DNA from: Anaeramoeba flamelloides
Lineage: Eukaryota; Metamonada; Anaeramoebidae
DNA: 64,000 nucleotides
Assembly: GCA_027625915.1 (NCBI GenBank)
Contig: JANTQA010000076.1
Coordinates: 3,101,501 to 3,165,500 of the forward strand
Direction: 5' to 3'
Numbering within the stretch: position 1 is the stretch's first letter; each line of letters opens with the position of its first letter. Positions 1-12,316 of the stretch are shown in pieces. The notes under the pieces are model-generated. The model made no database searches, was not told the DNA's origin, and saw only the letters and a list, made by a program, of their open reading frames with translations. Both the position numbers and the translations under genes were made by a program.

Positions 1-640
1 GGGCTTCACTTAGTGATTCCATTCCCTCACCTCCAATTTGATTCTAATCAAGCTCCAAATCGATAAGGGCTTGGTTAACTTTTAAGGATTCACTTAAAGC
101 TTGCATTCCCTCGTCTCCAATTTCATTCTCACCAAGTTCCAAGTGGGTAAGAGCTTGTTTTACTTTTAAAGATTCACTTAAAGCTTGCATTCCCTCGTCT
201 CCAATTTGATTCCGAGAAAGATCCAAGTTGTGAAGGATTTGGTTGGCTTTGAGGGATTCACTTAAAGCTTGCATTCCCTCATCTCCAATTTCATTATCAG
301 AAAGCTCCAGGTGGGTAAGGGTTTGATTCACTTTTAGACATTCACACAAAGAATTCATTCCCTCCTCTCAAATTTGGTTCCTATAAAGCTTCAGGTAGGT
401 AAGGGTTTGGTTGACTTTTAGGGATTCGCTTAGTGGTTGCATTCCTTCGTCTCCAATTTCATTCTCAGAAAGCTTCAGGTAGGTAAGGGTTTGGTTGACT
501 TTTAAAGATTCTCTTAGTGATTCCATTCCCTCTTCTTCAATTTCATTCTCAGAAAGATCCAAGTGGGTAAGGGTTTGATCATTTAATTTCAACCTTTGCA
601 AATTGTTTTTGAATATTTCTTTTGAGTTCCTTAGGTTCAA
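1..640 (-). pseudogene. Leucine-rich-repeat (RI/NLRC3-type) gene remnant, partial
   Basis: The minus strand encodes at least seven tandem 28-residue leucine-rich repeats of the pattern NEIGDEGMQALSESLK followed by VNQTLTHLELS, the ribonuclease-inhibitor type found in NLRC3-like proteins. Such repeats form a curved solenoid used for protein binding. The frame is continuous from about 640 to the window edge except for two in-frame stops, TGA at 368-370 and TAG at 44-46. Each lies where the repeat consensus has Gly or Glu, so each can arise from one G-to-T change (GGA to TGA, GAG to TAG). Repeat sequence resumes in the same frame after both stops (EEGMNSL; NQIGGEGMESLSE). No ATG lies upstream of the first repeat, and a TAA closes the frame at 641-643. 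Because other genes here use all three stops, recoding is unlikely and a decaying paralogue fits best. The 3' part lies outside the window. Confidence 0.8.
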
Positions 641-1209
641 TTAGTTTCCTATTGATTTCTTTAGTTTCCTTTAGGTTCCTTTAGTTTTAATTTGATTTCT
701 TTTTATAATTTCAAACAGTTGAGCAATTCAAAAAAACCAAAAATTAAACTTTTTTATATTTTTTTATTTGGGTTTTGTTGTTTTTTTTTCAAATTGGATT
801 CTTTTTTGTTTTAAAGACGAAAAAACAAAAATTCAATTTTCAAATAAAAGAAAAAATGGAAAAAAAAAAAAATGAAAAAATAATGAAAAAATAGAAAAAA
901 ATAAATTTATCAAAAATTACTTGTTTTTGAAACATTATATTGGTTTTTGAAATAAAAAAGGGAAAAATTTTCATTATATTTTTACTTTAGAACCACAAAG
1001 TACAACCCCTCTTCTTTTAGAACACTATTTAATTTTGAAGAAAAATATGGTGAAAAGGAAGTGAAAATTTTAATATCCATATTCAACATTCAAAAACTAG
1101 TATTATAATTCTAAAAAAGCCAAAGATCCATTAGATCAAGATTCAAATTAATAAATATTATACCCGAATACCTGATTCTCTTTTTTCCGAATTTAAGGGA
1201 TTTTAAAAC
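641..1209. other. Spacer, low complexity
   Basis: No gene is visible. Positions 641-710 hold imperfect copies of TTTAGTTTCCTTTAGGTTCC just upstream of the LRR remnant. The rest is A/T homopolymer-rich. About 961-1106 resembles a degenerate copy of the short CTGGTATTTGAAT element seen intact at 45744-45912. Confidence 0.5.
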
Positions 1210-1848
1210 TTAAGGGAGTAGTATTTTTTTAAAAGAAAATTGAAATCTTGTAAAGATTCATTCCATTTCAATATTTTAGTTTTAAATTTAGATTTTTAAA
1301 ACTTGACTTATCTGAGTTAACCTGATTTAAAAAAATATTTACTAATTTTGAGTCTTTTTTTTTTTGAAATCAAAAATTTAACAAATATCTTTGATATAAA
1401 ACCAAAAAAAAGTAACCTTATGATTGTTTATTAAAAAATAAGTTAATACTTGTAAATGTTGGATGATATTTTTTGTTATTATTTTGAAAAGTATTAATTT
1501 TGAATTGAAAATTTTTGATTTTGTTTGTATTTTTAATTAATAAATATTTCGATTCAAATATCAGCTATTAAAGCTAATTGATGTTTAGGTGATATCATAA
1601 ATAAAATTTTGAGAAAAGTTTAACAAAATTATATCCATGAAATTTAGATATATTGTACTATTTTTTTTTTTATTTTTAAGGTTTGATGTAAGTTTTTATT
1701 CCGTTTTTGAAACAATAAAAAACGTGCAAAAATTAGAATTTTCAATTTTGAATAAATTTTTAAACAAATTCTTTGGTCTTATAGACAAGAATTATTAAAA
1801 CGATTTAAATAATTGAATTCAGAAAAAAAATGATTTGTATTGTAAATA
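1210..1848. repeat. Dispersed repeat family C, copy 1
   Basis: It begins with TTAAGGGAGTAGTATTTTTT and is followed by a GAAATCTTGTAAAGATTCAT segment. Related sequence occurs in the same order at about 10026-10800 and 29074-29720. Shared landmarks are the AATCTTGTNAAGATCT block, a TTAATTAATATTTC block and a TTTGGTCTTAT block. No coding frame is seen. The TTAA start suggests a transposon end, but I could not define a matching far end for this copy. Confidence 0.55.
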
Positions 1849-2392
1849 TAAAACATTTTACAGACAACGGGGCCCAGGTGATTCTGATAAATTACATGTA
1901 TTTATAGCTTGATTAGATATTAGAATATATATTATTACATTAGAAATTTGATAATTGGAATCATTTTTTCAACTTTATTATGTTTGTCTTTTTTTTTGTT
2001 AAAAAATGTGTATTAATATTTAATTCATTTGTAATTTTTTTTTGTTGCAAGATCCTGAGTCACTAGGTAAAAATGTGTTATTCTAATTTTATTGGAACAT
2101 TGGAAATGATTATTGAAAGTAAAAATATTTGTTTCAATTGGAATTTTCAAAAGAACTTCAATGGAAGATTAAAATGAAATAAAAATTATTTTCTCAATAA
2201 AGGAAACTCTAAGAATTTTGAGTTTTTCTATTTTTGAGAAAATAATTGATTTTTAGTGTTGCTTTAGACCAGTAACTGTTAATTCTTTGATGTGTATTAT
2301 TCAAGTTATTTTTAATTGGTTCTTCAAAGGCCAATTATATAAAATAATAGATATTTTAAAAAAATGGTAACATTTAACTGAAACAGAGTTTA
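1849..2392. mobile_element. TA-flanked non-autonomous element, family D, copy 1
   Basis: The left end TAAAACATTTTACAGACAAC and the right end, read inward as TAAACTCTGTTTCAGTTAAA, are similar inverted termini with TA at the tips. Interior landmarks GGGGCCCAG, GCAAGATC, GTAAAAATGTGTTATTCTA and GTGTATTATTC recur in order at 11619-12316 and 37595-38153. The size is 544 bp and there is no open frame. It is probably a MITE of a Tc1/mariner-like transposon. Confidence 0.6.
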
Positions 2393-3217
2393 GGATTACC
2401 AAAACATTAAATATCTTTTTATAAAATTTTATTTTCAAAAATCCAATTTCATTATGTAACAAGAATATCATTTTTAAATAAGATTTTGAATAACTTTAAA
2501 ACTTCAATTGTGGAATATCTCCATTTTTGAAAAAGAGTAGGCTTTATTGGTAAGGTTTAAGTGCTCAAGATCTCTTAATCTGTTAAAGAGAGAGTTTTGA
2601 AGTGACTAAATTTGTGACTCCTAATTCAAAGAGTAGTCAAAAAAATCTATTAATTACATTCATTAGACGTATTTTAAACTTAATTTAGTTTTTAAAAGAG
2701 AGTAAACTAATTTGAAATGTTTTACTCTATTTTTTTTTAAGATTGTGTTTTTGAAGATTGAAATCTACAACCAAAAATTAAGCTCAGATTGAAAAAAGGC
2801 TTTTTATATTAGATCTAATAATTTATCTAAATAGTTAAAAAAATATTAAATATAGTGATCATAATAAAAATAAGTGATCAAATGTCGATAAAAATATTTC
2901 AAAATAAAACATTAGTATTTTTTTAATCTTCTTGTTTCCAATAAAATATAATTCATTACTCAATATTATTCCGAAGATGAAATTCATTTTGGAAGTAAAT
3001 TCCTTGATGCTCTGTATAAATTTTATAAGAATCATTATTATTAGTTTCAATTTTTTTGTTTTTGGTAATTTTTTTCAGAAAATTTTACTCAACTAATTAT
3101 AACTCTTTTTTTTTGATTGAAATTTTTTTATTACTTTTGATTCATCATTTTTAGATTTTTAATTTTAAAAATAATAGAACTATCAAACAATTAATATTTA
3201 TATTTAATTTGAGTTAA
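2393..3217. other. Spacer, nothing recognised
   Basis: AT-rich sequence without a credible open frame. The frame at 2859-3050 is low-complexity F/I/K sequence with no ATG-initiated conserved motif. Confidence 0.5.
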
Positions 3218-3420
3218 TACAGTCAGTTCCACTTTTAAGGCACAAACTTTTAACAACAATTTAAGGCACAATAAAAATCTCAACATAAGTTACAACATTC
3301 GGGTTCTAGTAAAATAAATTGTAAAAAAAAAAAAATTCCAAATTTTGTGCCTTAATTTAAGATTTTTTTGTGCCGTAAATTTTGTTGAAAGTTTGTGTCT
3401 TAAAAGTGGAACTGACTTTA
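3218..3420. mobile_element. MITE family A, copy 1 (203 bp)
   Basis: It is bounded by TA at 3218-3219 and 3419-3420. The ends are TACAGTCAGTTCCACTTTTA on the left and its near-perfect inverse on the right, covering about 30 nt. The centre is also palindromic around a T/A run. Same-length copies lie at 27362-27561 and 37194-37396. Termini starting CAGT with a TA target duplication are typical of Tc1/mariner-derived MITEs. Confidence 0.88.
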
Positions 3421-3944
3421 GTCAATTTCTTTGATTTTATAATGTATGTTCCAGTTACAAAAACAAATACAAAAGAAAAATGGATTATTTATTTTGAAAC
3501 ACTTATATAACTTTTCTACAGATAGTAATTTGAAAACACTACTTCAATTTTCAAAACTTTAATCAACTTTCAATAAATTTTGTAAATTAAAAATGTGGTT
3601 ATTTTAAAACTATTTAAACAGATACTCGTATTTTATGAATCAAAATAAATCAAAATTTTGAAAATTATCTTTGTAAAATTACAAAAAAATATTTTTGAAA
3701 TCATTAAGATTTTGTACCATTTTTTTATAAAATTGCACAAAGTATTACAATAGTCTTTAAATCAGGTTTTCGGAAATAAAAATCAAAATATTTTTTGAAT
3801 TATTTTGTAGAAGAATATTTTTTTAAAATTATTAATAAAAAAGATATAATAAATTTATTTGCTCTTGTTGATAATAAATATATGTTTTAATCTTTTAAAA
3901 AAGAATTGAAAAAATCGTTTTGGAATCAGTTAATTATCTTCAAG

Positions 3945-4210
3945 TGATGTGGGGTGCCACAGAGGTTCATATAATGACTGGAGTTTTCTTAGGTTATCTG
4001 TTTTTTCTGTAAAATTCTATTGATTATAAAAATAAACTGAAAACTCCAAAACACCTAACAGAAGGGTTTTTTTTATATTTGAGAAAATTTTAGATAATTT
4101 TAGGAATTTTGTAATAATTTTGAATATTTAAGATAAAATTTTCTGAAATTTTCTCTTTATTTCAAAAATTAAAAAAAACTAGTTAATGGTGGTTTTCCAG
4201 AATTTTAAAC
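3945..4210. repeat. Foldback repeat family E, degenerate copy
   Basis: It holds GATGTGGGGTGCCACAGAGG, a TTTCTTAGGTTATCTGTTTT segment and a foldable part in which a run ending TTTCTCTTTATTTC-AAAAATTAAAAAAAAC complements upstream sequence. The same order is clearer at 43240-43977 and 59517-60060. Confidence 0.45.
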
Positions 4211-4840
4211 TCCTACATTAAATTACAATAAAAAAAAAACAATTGTTTGAAACCTAAGATGGTTTATATTTTTATTTGGAATAATTTTTTGGTAAAGACC
4301 AACATTTCATTTACAAATTCTAAATATTACAAGTTATTTAGTTTATGTATGACTTGAAAACAGGATTTAATTGAATTTTGTTGTTTACAAATTTTCTAAA
4401 ATATTATATCTTTAATAGACATCCGGGGTTTGGTAATTATTTTCAATAATGAGATTAAGTTTTTGAGATTATTTATTACGAAGTGTGTTTTAAAAGTTTC
4501 AAATAAACATCGGAAAAAAAACCGATTTGTAATTTGTATGATTGGTAGTAGTAAGGTTTTCTTTTTTTGGTTTTTGAAAATAACAAAAATTGGAAAATTT
4601 ATTTTCTCAACTCATAGAAAAAATATTGTTAAAATTTCTATTTTGGTTTTAAAATTTTAGTAGTTTTAGTGTGTATTTTCCACTTGCTACAGAAAAAAAG
4701 GGGTTTTATATTCTCAAGATTAAAATTTGAATAAAATTTCAATTTTTACCTTTTATCAAAATAAAGCTATGTAGATAAGTTGAATCCATTTTCCAAATTG
4801 AAAAGCTATGTTTTTTTTTTTTTTTGTTATCGAAGACCTA
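4211..4840. other. Spacer, nothing recognised
   Basis: AT-rich sequence. The open frame at 4430-4660 starts with a non-ATG codon and is K/I/F-rich without motifs, so it is not called. Confidence 0.5.
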
Positions 4841-5248
4841 TACATTAAAATATCAAAGAAACCAACAATAAACACTAAACAAATATATTATTGATTACTT
4901 AAAGTTTGATTATTTAAAAGGAAATTCTAAAAATAATAGATCAAATTAGAAAAAATTTATCTCAAAAATTGAGTTAAATTTTTTTTAAGAAAATTTCTAT
5001 TAATAAAAAACATCAAAAATTTTCAAAAAAACTGAGAAAAATACAAAAAAATTTTACACAAATTGTATTACTAATTTAAAATTTTACAGAAAAAATCAAG
5101 GAATTGAACTTCAAAATTGATTAGAACTTCGATACAATATTGGGAAGTGAATTGGATGTTGTCTTGTAACAAGTAGAAAAAAAAAGTACAGATTATATTT
5201 TGAAACATGGATTTTAGTAGTTGGTCCAGCATTATTTTGATCACTGTA
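4841..5248. mobile_element. TA-flanked element family B, copy 1 (about 408 bp)
   Basis: The right end reads inward TACAGTGATCAAAATAATG, and a diverged counterpart starts at 4841 (TACATTAAAATATCAAAG). The interior block CTTCAAAATTGATTAGAACT, followed by an ATTGGATGTTG motif, recurs at 6548-7363 and 12674-13075. There is no coding frame. It is a likely Tc1/mariner-type MITE. Confidence 0.6.
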
Positions 5249-5300
5249 GATCTTACATTTTTGATAAAAATCTAATTTTTGAATAAGGTTTAAAATTGCA

Positions 5301-5436
5301 TTCAGTTCCACTTTTAAGGTACAACAATTTAACACACAAAAAAAATGTAAAATAAAATTATATAATCCTTATCTAGTGAATTAATTTATGTGAAAAAAAA
5401 TTTTACCAAATTTTAAACTTTCAAAGTGGAACTGAA
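5301..5436. mobile_element. MITE family A, shortened copy
   Basis: The left terminus TTCAGTTCCACTTTTAAGGT and the right terminus ACTTTCAAAGTGGAACTGAA are inverted relative to each other and match the ends of the 203-bp copies. The middle is shorter, so the copy has an internal deletion. Confidence 0.75.
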
Positions 5437-6547
5437 GGAAATGAAGAAAATTAGTAATTTTTTCTCAAATGGTTAACATTAAAAAGATAAATATTTTCAA
5501 CAGGCAAAAGTAAATTAATCAATATAATCTTGGATTTATTATTTGCAAAATAAATTCTTTTGATTTGAGTTAAAAATTCAAAAATAATTATTAAAAGATC
5601 TTTGAAAAAATCTTCTTTAGACATTAAAATTGGCTTTTATGAGTATTTTTTTCTTTTGAATTTCTTTCAACTTTTGAGGGTTTTCTGTTTTCTTGTAATT
5701 CATAGAAATGTATTGATTTTTTAACCAGATAGTGATATGAAAATCTTGTTCAATATATTTCACAATTAAAAGTGTTGGTTGATATTATTTTATAAAGCGA
5801 ATTCACAAATAAATGATAGTATATTGTTTTTTTTATTGTATTGTTTACAGTACAGTAAAAAAAAAACAATAAAGAAGATCAAAATTTTGGTAAATTTTCC
5901 AGAAAATAAAATTGACTAAATCAGCTTTGAGATTGTTTTATTGTTAAATTTAGAATTTATGATTTTATTTAATTGTGATTTTAAACAATTTGTCAGTTAA
6001 AGAAAAAATTTTGAATAATTATTATTTTTTCAATTTTAAAAGGAAATTTTTTTGTTAAAGATTGATATTCAATTTACTTAATCTCTCATTTTTTGAAAAT
6101 CTCATTTTAGTATTACTCAAATAGAATTGAGATCTTTTATCTGAATAGTAAATTTTTCAAAAAGAATCTGAGTAATAGTTAAATTAATTTCAATCAAAAT
6201 TTAAAAAGTGTTTTTTAAGATTAAATTTAATTGATCTTGGTGAATTTCAATTCAATTTTCTTCTTTTTGAGAAAGTTTTCTCAATTAAATTTTTTCTTTT
6301 TTTTAATCCCGATAAAGAGACAAGAATTCCAAAAACTCAAATTTCGGAATCAAAAAATGATTTTTTAAGTAAATAGAACCACTTTATGAATTTTTTTATG
6401 TTAAATGTTATTTCTTGAATGATTATTTGCAAATTATTTTCTTCACAATTTTTTTTTCAATTACATTTCTCAAAATGATTGCATGAAGATTAGTTTAATC
6501 CATTTTTCCAAATAAAAAGTGTGTTTTTTTTTGTTATAGAAGATCTC
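5437..6547. other. Spacer, nothing recognised
   Basis: AT-rich sequence with A and T homopolymers. A short doublet TACAGTACAGT lies near 5848. No coding frame, tRNA-like arm or clear terminal inverted repeat was seen. Confidence 0.45.
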
Positions 6548-7363
6548 TAAAGTGATCAAAATAATGCCTGTCTCAAATACTTTAATTCATATTTCTAAAT
6601 ATAATTACATGAAATTTTTTTTCCTTCTTAATCCAATTCAACGACCAATACAATATCCAACAGCGTACCTAAATTTGAATCAATTTTGAAGCTTTACGAC
6701 TTGATAATTTTTTCGGTAAATTTAAAAATTAGGAATAAAAGCTTGTTGAAAATTATTCGTAGTTTTCTCTCAATTATTGTAATTGTTTTGTTTTTTTTTG
6801 AATGATAAATTTTCTCTTTGAAAAATTAAATCTCTTTTTTAAAAACACCAAAAAATTCAAAGAGAAAATTTGTTTTTTATCATAAAATCATAATTAAGTT
6901 CTCAAAAAGAAAATTGTATCTGAAAAAAAAAAAAACAAAAAATCATGAAAAACAGGCTAAAAAATTAAAAAAAATTTTCAACCAAGTATATTCCTAATTT
7001 AAATTTACCGAAAAAATTATCAAGTTGTAAACCTTCAAAATTGATTTGAATTTAGGTACACTATTGGCTATTGGATTGGATGTTGAATTGTATTAAGAAG
7101 TAAAAAAAATTCACTGTATTATATTTTGTGAAAAATAGATTTTATTGGTTTTTGAATTTGAAATGGGAAATAATTTTTACTTAATTTTTTTTTCAATTTC
7201 CTTTTTCAAACAAATTTTCAAATAACAAAACACTTCTTTGAAAACTCTTTTAAAAAACACTTTCAAAAAAAGAAGTGAAATTTTTTTCTCATTTATTATT
7301 AAAATAAAAGTATTTTGAAATACGGATTATAGACCTTGTGTACACGTTATTTTGATCACTGTA
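6548..7363. mobile_element. TA-flanked element family B, long copy (816 bp)
   Basis: The ends AAGTGATCAAAATAATG (left) and CAGTGATCAAAATAACG (right, read inward) are inverted with flanking TA. A second, larger inverted pair lies inside, about 6627-6735 against 6990-7105, roughly 110 nt per arm (for example ACTTGATAATTTTTTCGGTA against its complement). The element could therefore fold into a long hairpin. It is twice the length of the 400-bp relatives, which suggests an inverted duplication or a nested insertion. It ends 140 bp upstream of the ankyrin-BTB start codon. Confidence 0.7.
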
Positions 7364-7502
7364 TTTTGAAGAGATTATTTTCTAAAAAAAAGGAGAATAA
7401 AATATGTAAATTGTGTTTTATTTTCATTTTTTATCTAATAGAACTCTTTTTTTTTTTTGAAATTTGTTTTTTTACTACTCTTTTTTCGATTTATTTTTCA
7501 AA

Positions 7503-8959
7503 ATGACAACAGAACTAAGATCCAAACGTGAACTTGATCTAGCAATCAAAAACAATGACTTGAAAACAGTTAAAAAATTGTTTCCAAAAGATATCAAGAA
7601 GATTATTATCTTGGATGAGTGTCATAGCTGGGCTTTTAACCGTTTCAACGTTTTACAAAGAGCCTGCTTTTTTGGCAACCCATCAATTGAAATGATGCAG
7701 TATTTCCTAGACGAAGGTCTTGATGTTAATAACGAGGAAAGTAAATGTCCCTTAGGTTTTTTGTGTGTGAGTGGAACTGCAAAATTGGAGGCTGTGAAGT
7801 TTCTTGTGGAAAACGGAGCAAATGTTAAAAAGCAAACACTCAAATTCTATTTAGAAGGCTACTATTCAAGATATGGAACTGAGACCTATCAAGCAACCCC
7901 TTTACAACTCCTTTTGTACCGTCAAAAAAGTAAAGAAAATCTCTTAGAAATGTGTCAATTCTTGATTCAAAGCAATTGCCCCATCGACTCTGAAGCTTTT
8001 TTTCGAGAGGAACAAGATAGGTGCGCTGACTATTATGATAGTGATGATCAAATCACTACAAATACTTTGGGTGTGTATTGTTACAATTCCAATTCAGAAG
8101 CTATTGATCCAAAAGTTTTCAAATTATTATTGGCTAATAAACAGGATCCTAATCAGCTTATTAAAGAAGAAAACAAATATATGAGGTAAGTTAATTTTCT
8201 GATTTTTTGTTCTTTTTTTCCCTTTCTTTTTTTTTTTTTTCAAAACCTTGGACAAACTTTCTATTTTATAAAAAACAATCTTTTTCCAAAAAACAGAAAA
8301 ATCTTTAAGAAATTTCCTCCTTAATTCTTGAATTGTGTATCTTTTTTTCTCAAAAAATAAACCAAAATAATCAAAAAATCTCTATAATAATAAAAACAGC
8401 AAAAAAATAGAATTCTGTTCATGTTTACAGAAACTTCTTCATCAACACCAAAAAAAAATAGACTTGCTCCAAATTGTTATTGATTTCTTGGTTAATGAAG
8501 CTGATCCAAAAATCAAGGACGAAAAAGGAAAGACTGCCTTAGATTACGTTGATACAGAAACAATCAATTCTGAGGTCTTGCAAACTTTATTAAAAGGTGG
8601 CTATGGTGGGATCTTATTTGAAAAAGAATTTCAAAGTCTTTGGCAAAATAAAGAATGTGTTGATTTTGAAATTCATGGAATCAAATGTCATAAGCAATTA
8701 ATTGAAGTGAGAACCAAACAAGATCCTGAAGAAGTTAAAAAAAGCCTTGAAAAAGATTATTCCAAAACTGAAAGCCAAAATTTTTTAAAATGGGTATATG
8801 GTGAAAAATATACAGACAAATTGTTTGACATGGAGGTGGTTAATCATTTACAAATCAAGGATGTAATACAGAACTCAATGGCTAAAAGTTGGAACGAAGT
8901 TTATTTAGATGAATCAAAAAAGGATTTTACTCTTTCTGTAAGTTGGAAATTTGATCCTG

Positions 8960-8990
<31 letters not shown>

Positions 8991-9288
8991 TGAAATTGTT
9001 GAAATTAAAATTCATAAAATTCTTTTAATTGCACGTTTAGGGTTATTTCGAGAAATGTTTACCAAATTGGCAAAAGAAGAAGAAAAAATTAATCAAGTTA
9101 CAGACCACTCTGGGATGAGAGTGGACACAATGACAATCTTTGTGGGCTTTTTATATAAAAACAAAATTGAGACAAGTGGAGATTATGAATTAAAACCAAA
9201 GGTATTAAAAGAGATTGCTGAACTTCCTCATTATTTTAAATTGGATAAAATTACTTCACAATTTCTTGAAAGTGCTATTCTTTTTTAA
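7503..9288 (+). CDS. Ankyrin repeat protein with two C-terminal BTB domains (two exons)
   Basis: The predicted 523-residue protein comes from exons 7503-8185 and 8400-9288. The intron 8186-8399 has a GTAAGT donor and a CAG acceptor. This join is the one that keeps frame, and the summed length divides by three. Residues of roughly 20-290 carry ankyrin-type helices (LQRACFFGNPSIEMMQYFLD; AVKFLVENGANVK; DEKGKTALDYV). Two BTB-like modules follow, near 312-365 (IKCHKQLIEVR ... FLKWVYGEKY) and 425-500 (IKIHKILLIARLGLFREMF ... FVGFLYKNKI), separated by a ten-Glu run. BTB domains dimerise and often dock substrates to cullin-3 ubiquitin ligases; that role is family inference. The ATG at 7503 is the first in frame. 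A possible AATAAA poly(A) signal lies at 9341, 53 nt past the TAA. Confidence 0.88.
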
Positions 9289-10025
9289 ATATATAGCTTA
9301 AAGTCCTGGTTTCTTGTACTTTTTAATGATACATAAATTCAATAAATAAATATTAATAAACGGTATATCGGGTTAATAAAAACTCTAATATAAGTCCTTT
9401 TAGATATCTATTGTTACTTTACATAAAATATTATCTATTTTTATGAAAAAATGATCAATATAATCACTTTTGTTTATCAATAAATTTTAATACGAAAATA
9501 TGGAAAGAAGAATAATACAAAACTAGTTTGTCCCATTTTAATTTAAATTAACCCATGAAATTATTTTATTTCAAAATTTTAATAGAGCCTAGTTCTAATT
9601 TTAAGGTACAAAGTTTTAACAAAATTTAACACAAAAATAAATTCCAAATTATGTAACTTTTTTTGGATTTTTTTAAACTTTTATATTTAAAAGAATTTGA
9701 GTTTTTTTGAGCCTTATTTGGAATTGTTTTGTTCCTTAATTTCCTATGAAAATTTTTGTTTTAAAAGTAGATCTGAGCATATGTTCAAAAAACCATTTTT
9801 TAACATTTTTAAAAGATTACTATTTTTTACTCTTATAAAAAAATATTGGTAACTTTTAAACTTAAATTCAAAATTACACTTTGCTATATAACCCAATATT
9901 TTGTTATTATATACCAATAGGAATATAATAATTCGAAGTAAAAATTATTCAATATTCTGGATTTCTAATATGATACAACAGCTGATTCTAGGAAATTTAA
10001 TAGGCAAAAAATATCTCCACAAAAT
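9289..10025. other. 3' flank with a degenerate MITE A copy
   Basis: It contains the likely poly(A) signal of the ankyrin-BTB gene and, at about 9588-9778, a decayed MITE of family A (CTAGTTCTAATTTTAAGGTA at the left, TTTTAAAAGTAGATCTGAG at the right). Nothing else was recognised. Confidence 0.5.
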
Positions 10026-10800
10026 AGTCGTTAGAATAGTAGTATTTTTTAAAAATAAAATGAAATCTTGTAAAGATCTTGATAAAAACATATCTTTATC
10101 ATTTGTGTTTTGGCCTATGAAACGGATTAGTTACCTTATTTAAAAAAATTATTAATTTGCGTCTATTTTCTGAATTCCCAAATTCATAAGTTTCCTATAT
10201 AACAATAAAAAAAAAGTATCCTAATTATTTTTATAAACAATTTATTTGATTCTTGAAAATGGTACAATATATTTTTTTGTGAAATGCTGTAGATTTTTCA
10301 TGTAGATAGAAAATTCTTTATTTTGTTCTTCTTTTTAATTAATTAATATTTCAATTTAAATCCCAGTCAATAAAAATAATTGATTTTTAAGTGATTAAAT
10401 AAATGATATTTTGATAAAAGTTTAATAAATGTTTATCAATGAAATTTTGATTTATGATGTTTTATCAAAAATTTTTTATTCTTGAAAGTTTGAATACAGT
10501 CCTTATCTTTTTTTAAAAAAATTGCATCTAAAATAATTTTTGAATTTTTAAATTTTTAAGACAATTTATTTGGTCTTATTTACAATAATAGATATATCCC
10601 TATTATCATATTTGACAGAAAAAAAATTGATTTTGGATTTTGAGGATTAAATTAGGTAATTTCCAAATATTTCCCATAAAATTGCTTTTTGAAAAAGCCA
10701 AATTTCATTTTTGAAGAAAAATACAATTTCAAAGTAAAATTTGTAAATGACTTTCAAGTCTTAATAGTTATAAGTATCATTCTGGGAACAATATAAATAT
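10026..10800. repeat. Dispersed repeat family C, copy 2
   Basis: It carries the landmarks AAAATGAAATCTTGTAAAGA, CCTATGAAACGGATTAG, TTAATTAATTAATATTTC and TTTGGTCTTAT in the same order as 1210-1848 and 29074-29720. There is no coding frame. The remainder to 11618 is AT-rich spacer in which I saw nothing further. Confidence 0.55.
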
Positions 10801-11618
10801 TTTTATAATAAGTTGAATAAATTATTTTTTGGATAACCAAAGGAATTACCTCAAAATTGAAAAAAAAAATATTAGATTAATATTACTGATAGCTAATGCT
10901 TGGTATTACCTAATAATGATTTAAATGTGATAAAAAAGGTAAAAAAAAATTGTAAAGTTCAAAATAAAATGAATTTAAAGGTTTTATTTTTCATAAAAAA
11001 ATGGAAAAAATTGATCCAAATGAAAAAATGTTCTTTTCTTGGTTTAATAGCCATTCATAATTTTTTTGACACTTTGATAATGACAAAATCTCTAAGTAGA
11101 GAATATTTCGAATAACACATTTGAATATTTTTTTCCATATTGTCTTCGAAGAAGTTACCCCTATTGGGATAATCTCTATTAAAATTTTTTACCTAAATTT
11201 AATTGAGATTGTAGTATTTTTTTGCCAATTACTTAGATTTGGAAACCTGTTTATTTACAATATTTAACTTATTTCTAGATAAGAAATCCTTATTTAGAAA
11301 TTGGTCAAAAAATACTAATAATAATAAAGACTAGTCCCTTAATTTATTCTTTTATCTTTTTGCTTCTGAATTGTAAATCTGATTTTCTATGTAAATATCA
11401 TTAAAAACTTTGAGTATAAATTTTATACAGAGCGGAAAAACTTACACCACACCACAAACAAAAAAGGTGTTTCCTAATTCTTGAGTAACTCTCAAGAGCG
11501 CATAAAAACTATAAAGTAGAAAATCTTCTTTCATTTTTGTGCTAAGACAGCTTGAAATAAACAGTAAAATCGAACTTCATTAATGAAAAGCTTTTAAATC
11601 TTATTAAATGTTGACCAA

Positions 11619-12316
11619 TAAACTATTTTTCAGTCAAAGGGGCCCAGTTGTAATGGAAAAATACACGTGTTTAAAGGGTTTGCATAGATATTAGAAGAAA
11701 AATTTTATTTTGGAAATTTTCAAAATTGAAATCATTTTTTCACATTTTTGTTTTTTTTTTTCGATTTTTTTTTAAAAACCTCATTCAGTTGCTTAAAAAT
11801 TTTTTTATTGCAAGATCAATAGTCACTTGGTAAAAACGTGTTATTCTAAGGTTATTGAAACCATGTAAAGATTGTTGAGAAATCTATTGATTTCTATTGC
11901 AATTCAATTCGATCTTTGATCTTGATATTTGTTTAATAAATGTGAAAAATTTTCACTTCATTTTCATTTCCTTTTTCAAATAGAGACTACAAATACCAAC
12001 AAACTTCGTTTTGGGGCTTAATTTCTAAAAGAAAAGTATGGAAAATGGAGTGAAAAATTTTTTTCATATTTATTATTCAAATACCAGTAGAAGTTCAAAA
12101 CGAACATCGTTGTTTTTCTCAATGAGGAACTAAAGTTTTGAGTTTTGAAATTTTTAAGAAAATATATTGATTAATTAGTTTTCTTTCAGACATGTATCAA
12201 CAATTCTTTGTTGTGTATTATTCTGTTTATTTCTTATTTGTTCTTCAAAGGTCAATTGTATAAAATAATTGATATTTGAAAAAAACGTTAGGCCACTTTG
12301 ACTGAAACAGAGTTTA
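11619..12316. mobile_element. TA-flanked non-autonomous element, family D, copy 2 (698 bp)
   Basis: The left terminus TAAACTATTTTTCAGTCAAA and the right terminus (inward TAAACTCTGTTTCAGTCAAA) are inverted and almost identical, with TA at both tips. The interior shares GGGGCCCAGTT, GCAAGATCAATAGTCACT and CGTGTTATTCTA with the other copies. At about 11921-12097 it includes a copy of the CTGGTATT-type short element, so it may be composite. Confidence 0.72.

Noticed and set aside
1-640. Reassigned TGA or TAG codons
   Set aside because: Nar1 and bZIP end at TGA, the SPRY gene at TAG, and ankyrin-BTB and TRRAP at TAA, all at natural protein ends.
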